From Pseudomonas sp. ML96 (lineage in GTDB: Bacteria > Pseudomonadota > Gammaproteobacteria > Pseudomonadales > Pseudomonadaceae), in the NCBI RefSeq assembly GCF_000761545.1, contig NZ_JPMY01000016.1, forward strand, positions 62,001-126,000: a stretch of 64,000 nt of DNA, given 5' to 3'. A program made the position numbers and the translations under genes. The notes beneath the pieces were generated by a model. That model searched no databases. It saw nothing but the letters and a program-made list of their open reading frames with translations, and was not told the origin of the DNA. Positions 46,459-53,330 of the stretch are shown here, piece by piece. How positions within the stretch are numbered: the first letter of the stretch is position 1; each line of letters opens with the position of its first letter.

Positions 46459-46560
46459 GGTTGCGACAAAGGCCGGGCCGGCGGCGGCTCAGCGCACTGG
46501 TCAGGAAAGGTGGAGTGGCGACGCTCCTTGGGGCACACCGGCCCGGCCTTTGTCTCAACC
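46459..46560. repeat. 23-bp inverted repeat between nasA and the kinase gene
   Basis: Arms 46459-46481 and 46538-46560 are complementary over 23 bp with one mismatch, enclosing 56 bp. The left arm contains CGACAAAGGC, a 10-mer identical to the second-hairpin/terminator word in the nasA leader. It lies about 50 bp before the kinase start. Its function is unknown. Confidence 0.7.
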
Positions 46561-46611
46561 GACTTGCACACCTTCGGGCGCCACGTGGCGCCCTTGCCCA
46601 TGAGAACCCGC

Positions 46612-48279
46612 ATGGCCCTGCAACTGAGTTTCGGCGAAGCAAGCGCTACCGGCCCGCGCACGGAGAACCAGGATGCCATCCGCGTGGTCACCCCTGCGCC
46701 GACGCTGGCAGCCAGCAAGGGCTTCCTCTTCTCCCTGGCCGATGGCGTCAGCCAGTGCGCCGACGGCGGCCTGGCCGCCCGCGCCACCCTGCAGGCCCTG
46801 GCGCTGGACTACTACTCGACACCCGAGACCTGGGCCGTGCCCCAGGCGCTGGACCGCCTGCTGGTGGCGCATAACCGCTGGCTGCAGGCCAATGGTGGTG
46901 GGCAGCCGCTGCTCACCACCCTCTCCGCCCTGGTCCTGCGCGGCCGCCGCTTCACCCTGGCGCATGTCGGCGACTGCCGCGCCTATCGCCTACATGCCGG
47001 CCAGCTGGAGCGCCTCAGCGAAGACCACGTGTGGGAGCAACCGGGCATGCAGCATGTGCTCAAGCGCGCCCTGGGTCTGGATCAGCACCTGGTGGTCGAC
47101 TACCTGGAAGGCGAGCTGCGCGAGGACGAACGCTACCTGCTGGTCAGCGATGGCGTGTGGTCGACCCTGGGCGACTCCGGCATCCGCAGCCTGCTGCTGG
47201 ACGAGAGCGACCCGGCCGCTGCCTGCCAGGCGCTGGTCGCCGCCGCGCACCTGGCCGGCAGCCAGGACAATGCCAGCGCCGTGCTGGTACAGGTCGACGC
47301 CCTGCCGGACAACGACCTGGCCGACACCCTGGCCCAGCTGCAGCAGTGGCCACTGCCGCCCAGATTGCGCGAGGGTCAGGAGTTCGAGGGCTGGCAGGTC
47401 GAGCGCCTGCTCGGCGAGTCGCGCCAGTCGCTGGTGTACCGGGTGCGCGACGCCCAGGCCCGGCGCTGGCTGCTCAAGACCCTGCCGGCCAGCCGCCACG
47501 ACGAGGCCCAGGCCGGCTCGGCCCTGTTGTTGGAAGAATGGTTCCTGCGCCGCGTCGCCGGCCGGCATTTCGCCGAGGCGCACCCGCTGCCGCAGCGCCA
47601 GCATCTGTACTACGTGCAGCGCGAGTACGCCGGCCAGACCCTGGCCGAACACCTGCGCCTGAGCGGCCAACTGGGCCTGCCGGAATGGCTGGACCTGGCC
47701 CCACGCCTGCTCAAGGCCCTCGGCCTGCTGCACCGGCGCAATATCCTGCACCGCGACATCAAGCCGGAGAACCTGCTCTGGTGCGACGACGGCGAGCTGC
47801 GCCTGCTCGACTTCGGCCTGGCCTACTGCCCCGGCCTGTCGCGCGACGAGCAGCACGCCCTGCCCGGCACGCCCAGCTACATCGCCCCCGAGGCCTTCGC
47901 CGGCGCCGCACCGGATCGCCAGCAGGACCTCTACGCCGCCGGCATCACCCTCTACCGCCTGCTTACCGGGCACTATCCCTATGGCGAGATCGAGGCCTTC
48001 CAGCACCCGCGCTTCGGCAAGCCGGCCGCGCCCAGCCGCTATCGCCCGGACCTGCCCGCCTGGCTCGACGAGTGCCTGCTGCGCGCCGTGGCCACCAGCC
48101 CGGACGAGCGCTTCGAAACCGCCGAGGAATGGCTGCTGGTGCTCGAGCAGGGCGAGCGCCAGGCGCTCAACGTGCGCCCACGCCCGCTGCTGGAGCGCGA
48201 GCCGCTGAAGGTCTGGCGCGGCGTCGCCCTGGCCTCGCTGCTGGTCAATCTGGTGCTGCTGTTCTGCCTGCTGCAGTAA
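46612..48279 (+). CDS. PP2C phosphatase-Ser/Thr kinase fusion with C-terminal membrane anchor
   Basis: A 555-residue protein joining a PP2C phosphatase (residues 1 to about 245: ENQDAIRV, LADGVSQCADGG, HVGDCRAY, SDGVW, SQDNASAVLV) to a eukaryote-like kinase (about 260-520: RWLLKTLPA for the ATP Lys, LHRDIKPENLLW, LDFGLAYC, GTPSYIAPE). One terminal helix (GVALASLLVNLVLLFCLL) anchors it. The same fusion sits beside nasA in P. aeruginosa, implying a role in nitrate assimilation, but its target is unknown. ATG 46612 is preferred; 46600 is possible. Confidence 0.92.
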   Translation: MALQLSFGEASATGPRTENQDAIRVVTPAPTLAASKGFLFSLADGVSQCADGGLAARATLQALALDYYSTPETWAVPQALDRLLVAHNRWLQANGGGQPLLTTLSALVLRGRRFTLAHVGDCRAYRLHAGQLERLSEDHVWEQPGMQHVLKRALGLDQHLVVDYLEGELREDERYLLVSDGVWSTLGDSGIRSLLLDESDPAAACQALVAAAHLAGSQDNASAVLVQVDALPDNDLADTLAQLQQWPLPPRLREGQEFEGWQVERLLGESRQSLVYRVRDAQARRWLLKTLPASRHDEAQAGSALLLEEWFLRRVAGRHFAEAHPLPQRQHLYYVQREYAGQTLAEHLRLSGQLGLPEWLDLAPRLLKALGLLHRRNILHRDIKPENLLWCDDGELRLLDFGLAYCPGLSRDEQHALPGTPSYIAPEAFAGAAPDRQQDLYAAGITLYRLLTGHYPYGEIEAFQHPRFGKPAAPSRYRPDLPAWLDECLLRAVATSPDERFETAEEWLLVLEQGERQALNVRPRPLLEREPLKVWRGVALASLLVNLVLLFCLLQ

Positions 48280-48383
48280 CTGGCAAAAATTGACCCGGTC
48301 GCCAGTCGGCGACGCCTCCATTACACTGCCGGCAATCCATGGCAGCTCTCTGCCATGCCCGTTCCAGCCCTATCAGGACGAAT

Positions 48384-49508
48384 ATGGCGCAGGCCGGCAG
48401 CATCGAACTGGACAGCTCTTCCGCCACGCCTCGCACCCTGCTGCGCGGCGACTGGACCCTGGCCCACTACCTCGTGCTGCGCGAGCAACTGGCCAGGCAA
48501 TCCCGACCGGAGCAGCTCGATCTGAGCCAACTCGGCCAGCTCGACACCGCCGGCGCCTCACTGCTTAGCGACTGGCTCGGTGCCGAGCGCCTGGGCCAAC
48601 TGATCGATCAGACCCCGAACCTGCCGGCCGAACGCCTGGCCCTGCTGCGCACGGTCAGCACGGCGCTGCGCGACGTGCCGGTGGTCTGCCCACCGCCGCC
48701 ACCGTCCACCACCCGCGAAGTGCTCGAACATATCGGCGCCACCGTCAGCGGCCAGATTCTGCAACTGCGCGCCCTGCTCGGCTTCCTCGGCCTGACCCTG
48801 GCCAGCCTGGTGCAGAGCCTGTGGCGCCCGCGGCGCTGGCGCATCACCTCGCTGGCGGCGCATATCGAGCAGATCGGCCTCAACGCCATCCCGATCATCG
48901 CCCTGCTCACCTTTATGGTTGGCGCGGTGGTGGCCTTCCTCGGCGCCACGGTGCTGGAGCAGTTCGGCGCCACCATCTACACCGTGCACCTGGTGGCGTT
49001 CTCCTTCCTGCGTGAATTCGGCGTGCTGCTCACCGCCATCCTCATGGCCGGGCGCACGGCCAGCGCCTTTACCGCACAGATCGGCGCGATGAAGGCCAAC
49101 GAGGAGATCGACGCGATCCGCGCCCTCGGCCTTGACCCCATGGAGCTGCTGGTACTGCCGCGGGTGCTGGCCATGCTGATCTGCCTGCCAATCCTGACCT
49201 TTATCGCCATGCTCTGCGGCATCGTCGGCGGCGGCGTGGTCAGCACCCTGCTGCTGGACGTCTCGCCGACCCTGTTCCTCAACATCCTGCAGACCGACAT
49301 TCCGGTGCAGCACTTCTATATCGGCCTGGTGAAGGCGCCGTTCTTCGCCATGCTGATCGCCATCATCGGCTGCCTGGAAGGCTTCAAGGCCAGCGGCAGC
49401 GCCAAGTCGGTGGGCGACCACACCACCAGCAGCGTGGTCCAGTCGATCTTCGTGGTGATCCTGCTCGACGCCCTCGCCGCGCTGTTCTTCATGGAGATGG
49501 GCTGGTGA
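48384..49508 (+). CDS. MlaE-family ABC permease with N-terminal STAS-like domain
   Basis: A 374-residue permease of the MlaE/Ttg2B/YrbE family, which shuttles lipids between inner membrane and periplasm. Residues 1 to about 110 form a STAS-like soluble domain (GDWTLAHYL, LDLSQLGQLDTAGASLL), which in the Mla system is a separate gene (MlaB). The rest is a membrane permease with GRTASAFTAQIGAMKANEEIDAIRALG as coupling region. First of four overlapping genes (E-F-D-lipoprotein). Confidence 0.9.
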   Translation: MAQAGSIELDSSSATPRTLLRGDWTLAHYLVLREQLARQSRPEQLDLSQLGQLDTAGASLLSDWLGAERLGQLIDQTPNLPAERLALLRTVSTALRDVPVVCPPPPPSTTREVLEHIGATVSGQILQLRALLGFLGLTLASLVQSLWRPRRWRITSLAAHIEQIGLNAIPIIALLTFMVGAVVAFLGATVLEQFGATIYTVHLVAFSFLREFGVLLTAILMAGRTASAFTAQIGAMKANEEIDAIRALGLDPMELLVLPRVLAMLICLPILTFIAMLCGIVGGGVVSTLLLDVSPTLFLNILQTDIPVQHFYIGLVKAPFFAMLIAIIGCLEGFKASGSAKSVGDHTTSSVVQSIFVVILLDALAALFFMEMGW

Positions 49509-50284
49509 GCGCGCTGGTCGAGGTCCGCGGCCTGCGCAACCAGTTCGGCGCGCAGGTGGTGCACGACCAACTCGACCTGGATATCCGCCATGGCGAGATC
49601 CTCGGCGTGGTCGGCGGCTCCGGCACCGGCAAGTCGGTGCTGCTGCGCAGCATCGTCGGCCTGCTGCGCCCGGCTGCCGGCCGCGTCACGGTATTCGGCG
49701 AAGACTTGCTGAGCCTGCCGGCCGAGCGCCGCTCACAGCTGGAGCGGCGCTTCGGCGTGCTGTTCCAGCGCGGCGCCCTGTTCTCCTCGCTGAGCGTGGT
49801 GGAGAACATCGCCCTGCCGCTGATCGAGCACGCCGGCCTGCCACGCAGCGATGCCGAGCACCTAGCGCGGCTCAAGGTGGCGCTGGCCGGCCTGCCGGTG
49901 GGCGCCGGCGACAAGTTCCCGGACGAGCTGTCCGGCGGCATGGTCAAGCGCGCTGCCCTGGCCCGCGCCCTGGCCCTGGACCCGGAAATCCTCTTTCTCG
50001 ACGAACCCACCGCCGGCCTCGACCCGATTGGCGCGGCGGCCTTCGACCAGTTGATCCGCACCCTGCGCGACGCCCTCGGCCTCAGCGTGTTCCTCATCAC
50101 CCACGACCTGGACACCCTCTACAGCATCTGCGACCGCGTCGCCGTGCTGTCGCAGAAGCGCGTGCTGGTGGCCGACCGCCTCGACGTGGTCGAGGCCACC
50201 GACGATGCCTGGGTCCAGGACTACTTTCACGGCCCCCGTGGCCGCGCCGCCGCCCAGGCGGTTCTGCGTTCGGAGACACCCTGA
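49505..50284 (+). CDS. MlaF-type ABC ATPase
   Basis: A 259-residue ATPase of the MCE lipid-transport system. Walker A GGSGTGKSV, signature LSGGMVKRAALARALAL, Walker B ILFLDEPTAGLDPIGA. The start GTG overlaps the permease stop (GTGA), and its stop overlaps the MCE-protein start, so the three are translationally coupled. Confidence 0.92.
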   Translation: MSALVEVRGLRNQFGAQVVHDQLDLDIRHGEILGVVGGSGTGKSVLLRSIVGLLRPAAGRVTVFGEDLLSLPAERRSQLERRFGVLFQRGALFSSLSVVENIALPLIEHAGLPRSDAEHLARLKVALAGLPVGAGDKFPDELSGGMVKRAALARALALDPEILFLDEPTAGLDPIGAAAFDQLIRTLRDALGLSVFLITHDLDTLYSICDRVAVLSQKRVLVADRLDVVEATDDAWVQDYFHGPRGRAAAQAVLRSETP

Positions 50285-51219
50285 TGGAAACCCGCGCCCA
50301 CCATGTGTTGATCGGCCTGTTCACCGTGCTGGCCCTGGGCAGCGCTCTGCTGTTCGCCCTGTGGCTGGGCAAGTCCAGCGTCGACAAGGAATTCCGCCTG
50401 TACGACGTGGTGTTCAACGAGGCCGTGACCGGCCTCTCGCTGGGCAGCGCCGTGCAGTACAGCGGCATCAAGGTCGGTGACGTCAGTCACCTCAGCCTCG
50501 ACCCACAGGACCCGCGCAAGGTGCGCGTGCGCATCCGCGTGGCGCCGGATACGCCGATCAAGCAGAACACCCATGCGCGCCTGGCCATCACCGGGGTCAC
50601 CGGCAACGCCATCATCCAGCTCTACGGCGGCACACCTACCAGCCCGGCGCTGGCCACCAGCAACGAAAAGCCCAGCGAGATTCCCGCCGACCCGTCGCCA
50701 CTGGCGCGCCTGCTAGCCAACGGCGAGGATCTGGTCGGCAACATCAACAGCCTGCTGATCAACGCCAACCGACTGTTCTCCGACGAGAACCTGGCCCACG
50801 TCGGCAACACCCTCAAGCAGCTGGACCAGACCACCGCGGTGCTCGCCGAGCAGCGCGACGGCATCCGCCAGACCCTGGCCCAGCTCGGCGAGGCCAGCCG
50901 CCAGGCCAACCTGACCCTGCAGCAGAGCGCCGCCCTGGCGCAGAAGGCCAACAGCCTGGTCGACCAACAGGGCAGCGCGATCTTCCAGCGTACCGAGCAG
51001 GCCGTGGCCGCCCTGGAGCGCAGCAGTCTGAGCCTGGAGCGCCTGCTGGCCGACAACCAGGGCGCCCTCACCAGTGGCCTGCAAGGCATCGGCGACCTCG
51101 GCCCGGCCATCGCCGAGCTGCGCGCCACCCTGGCCGTGCTGCGCCAGTCCGGTCGGCGCCTGGCAGAAAACCCCGGCGCCCTGCTCGAGCGCGAACAGAA
51201 CCAGGAGTTCGTACCATGA
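50284..51219 (+). CDS. MlaD-type MCE domain protein
   Basis: A 311-residue periplasmic MCE protein with an N-terminal anchor (HVLIGLFTVLALGSALLFALWL). The MCE core (about 40-120) has VTGLSLGSAVQYSGIKVGDV and ITGVTGNAIIQL. A long helical, Gln/Ala-rich C-terminal region (about 150-300) may form a hollow helical bundle like PqiB/YebT stalks rather than the short MlaD. Substrate probably phospholipid. Confidence 0.9.
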   Translation: METRAHHVLIGLFTVLALGSALLFALWLGKSSVDKEFRLYDVVFNEAVTGLSLGSAVQYSGIKVGDVSHLSLDPQDPRKVRVRIRVAPDTPIKQNTHARLAITGVTGNAIIQLYGGTPTSPALATSNEKPSEIPADPSPLARLLANGEDLVGNINSLLINANRLFSDENLAHVGNTLKQLDQTTAVLAEQRDGIRQTLAQLGEASRQANLTLQQSAALAQKANSLVDQQGSAIFQRTEQAVAALERSSLSLERLLADNQGALTSGLQGIGDLGPAIAELRATLAVLRQSGRRLAENPGALLEREQNQEFVP

Positions 51220-51842
51220 TCCACGCCCTGCGCGCCCTTCTCCCGTTGAGCCTGGCCAGCCTGCTCGGCGCCTGCTCGCTGCTGCCCGAGGCGCAGGTGA
51301 TCGACACCTACCTGCTGCCGCCCTCCACCCTCGCCAGCCCGGCCAGCGGCGCGCCACTCGCGCTCACCCTGAGCGTCGCCCGCCCACAGGCCAGCCAGGC
51401 GATCGACAGCACGCGCATCGCTGTGGTGCCGGAAGGCAGCCGCATCAGCAGCTACAAGGGCGCGCGCTGGGCCGACCCGGCGCCGTCGCTGCTACGTGAT
51501 CGACTGCTCGACGTGCTGCGCAGCGATGGCCGCTTCCCGGCCCTGGTCAGTGACGAACAGCAGCTGCACAGCGATCTGGAACTGCTCGGCAACCTGCAGA
51601 GCTTCCAGAGCGAATACCGCGACGGCCAGCCCTACGCGGTGATCCATCTGGACGTGCAGCTGGTCGACAGCAACAGCCGGCGCATCCTCGCCAGCCAGCG
51701 CTTCGCGGTCAGCCAGCGCAGCGCGGATGTGCAGGTCGCCTCGCTGGTCAGCGCCTTCGGCACGGCCAGCGACACCCTGGCCAGCGAGTTGATCGACTGG
51801 CTGCTGGTCGAGGCGGCGAAATCCGGCAAAACCGCACCATGA
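51216..51842 (+). CDS. ABC-type transport auxiliary lipoprotein (PqiC-like)
   Basis: A 208-residue lipoprotein with lipobox LLGAC (Cys about residue 20). IDTYLLPPS and TRIAVVPEGSRISSYKGARWADPAP mark the ABC_trans_aux/PqiC family, outer-membrane partners of MCE transporters. It overlaps the MCE gene by 4 bp and completes the four-gene lipid-transport unit directly upstream of the nasB leader. Confidence 0.9.
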   Translation: MIHALRALLPLSLASLLGACSLLPEAQVIDTYLLPPSTLASPASGAPLALTLSVARPQASQAIDSTRIAVVPEGSRISSYKGARWADPAPSLLRDRLLDVLRSDGRFPALVSDEQQLHSDLELLGNLQSFQSEYRDGQPYAVIHLDVQLVDSNSRRILASQRFAVSQRSADVQVASLVSAFGTASDTLASELIDWLLVEAAKSGKTAP

Positions 51843-51921
51843 GCGCGCAGAACGCCCTGCGACTGTGCGCTATCTAGGCCATAAACACGCGCAGAACGCC
51901 CGGAAACACCGTTTCCAGGCG

Positions 51922-51938
51922 TTGGCACACTCCCTGCT
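51922..51938 (+). promoter_or_regulatory. sigma-54 promoter of the nasB-nasC-cobA unit
   Basis: TTGGCACACTCCCTGCT: GG and GC with a ten-base spacer. Transcription is predicted near 51949, just before the first leader hairpin. Confidence 0.8.
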
Positions 51939-51951
51939 TTAGCTCAGACAA

Positions 51952-52025
51952 CAGACATAGGGTCTGCACTTCAATGGCGAAGTGCGACTCGCCCCGACCG
52001 ATCGGGATCAGGACAAAGGCGTCCT
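51952..52025 (+). promoter_or_regulatory. ANTAR (NasT)-type antitermination element, nasB leader (NalA-like)
   Basis: CAGAC-ATAGG-GTCTG (51952-51966) is followed directly by CACTTC-AATGGC-GAAGTG (51967-51984). AGGAC-AAAGGC-GTCCT (52010-52025) then overlaps the terminator's 5' arm. The two hexaloops (AATGGC, AAAGGC) obey A1/G4 and match those of the nasA leader. P. aeruginosa has an equivalent leader, NalA, before nirB. Confidence 0.82.
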
Positions 52026-52054
52026 CGCTAGGCAGCTAGCGGGACGCCTTTTTT
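52015..52054 (+). terminator. leader attenuator terminator of the nasB unit
   Basis: AAAGGCGTCC and CGCTAG arms pair with CTAGCG and GGACGCCTTT around a GCAG loop, with one bulged T, followed by a T run. It stands 35 bp before the nasB ATG. Confidence 0.92.
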
Positions 52055-52088
52055 GTTGCTCACGATTTTTACCCAGGAGATGGCCGGC

Positions 52089-53330
52089 ATGAACAAGCTC
52101 AAGCTGGTGATGGTAGGTAACGGCATGGCCGGGGTCAGAACCCTGGAGGAGCTGCTGCGGCTCGCCCCGGACCTGTACGAGATCACCGTGTTCGGCGCCG
52201 AGCCGCATCCCAACTACAACCGCATCCTGCTGTCGCCGGTGCTGGCTGGCGAGCAGAGCTTCGAGGAGATCGTCCTCAACGGCGTCGAGTGGTATGAGCA
52301 GCACGGCATCGACCTGCGCCTGGGCCGCAAGGTGGTCGCCATCGACCGCAAGAAGCGCCTGGTGATCGCCGACGATGGCAGCAGCGCCCAGTACGACCGC
52401 CTGATCCTCGCCACCGGCTCCAATCCCTTCATCCTGCCGGTGCCGGGCAATCGTCTGCAGGGCGTGATCGCCTACCGCGACATCGCCGATACCCGCCAGA
52501 TGATGGATACCGCACAGACCCACAGCCACGCCGTGGTGATTGGCGGCGGCCTGCTCGGCCTGGAAGCGGCCAACGGCCTGCGCCAACGCGGCATGGACGT
52601 GACCGTGGTGCACCTGGCCGACTGGCTGCTGGAACGCCAACTCGACCGCACCGCCGGCGAGCTGCTCAAGCAGGCGTTGGAGGCGCGCGGCATCCGTTTC
52701 CGCCTCAGCGAACAGACCGAGGAGCTGCTCGACTACGGCACCGGCCGCGTCTGCGCCGTGCAGTTCAAGAGCGGCGACACCATTCCCGCCGACCTGGTGG
52801 TGATGGCCGCCGGCGTGCGCCCCAACACCGAACTGGCCGAGAAGGCGGGCATCCCCTGCAACCGCGGCATCCAGGTCGATGACTGCCTGCAGACCTACGA
52901 CCCGCGCATCTACGCGGTCGGCGAATGCGCCAACCATCGTGGCATAGCCTACGGCCTGGTCGCCCCGCTGTTCGAGCAGGCCAAGGTCTGCGCCAATCAC
53001 CTGGCCATGCTCGGCACCGCCCGTTACCAGGGCTCGGTGACCTCGACCAAGCTCAAGGTCACCGGCATCGACCTGTTCTCCGCCGGCGACTTCATGGGCG
53101 GCGACGGCACCGAGAGCATCATCCTCTCCGACCCCATCGGCAGCGTGTACAAGAAGCTGGTGATCAAGGACGACGTGCTGGTCGGCGGCTGCCTGTACGG
53201 CGACACCCTGGACGGCAGCTGGTACTTCCAGCAGATCTGCGGCGGCGCCGATATCAGCGGCGTGCGCGACCACCTGATGTTCGGCCAGGCCAGCATCGAT
53301 GCAGCCGCCAAGGATGCCGCACGTGCCTGA
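52089..53330 (+). CDS. nasB: NirB-like FAD/NAD(P)H oxidoreductase for nitrate reductase
   Basis: A 413-residue flavoprotein matching only the N-terminal half of NirB (about 850 residues). MVGNGMAGVRTLEEL is the FAD site, ATGSNPF the middle motif, VVIGGGLLGLEAANGL the NAD(P)H site, and YAVGECANHRG the second FAD motif. The BFD, ferredoxin and siroheme parts of NirB are absent, so it probably feeds electrons to the nitrate reductase rather than reducing nitrite. ATG 52089 has AGGAG upstream. It overlaps the next gene. Confidence 0.85.
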   Translation: MNKLKLVMVGNGMAGVRTLEELLRLAPDLYEITVFGAEPHPNYNRILLSPVLAGEQSFEEIVLNGVEWYEQHGIDLRLGRKVVAIDRKKRLVIADDGSSAQYDRLILATGSNPFILPVPGNRLQGVIAYRDIADTRQMMDTAQTHSHAVVIGGGLLGLEAANGLRQRGMDVTVVHLADWLLERQLDRTAGELLKQALEARGIRFRLSEQTEELLDYGTGRVCAVQFKSGDTIPADLVVMAAGVRPNTELAEKAGIPCNRGIQVDDCLQTYDPRIYAVGECANHRGIAYGLVAPLFEQAKVCANHLAMLGTARYQGSVTSTKLKVTGIDLFSAGDFMGGDGTESIILSDPIGSVYKKLVIKDDVLVGGCLYGDTLDGSWYFQQICGGADISGVRDHLMFGQASIDAAAKDAARA

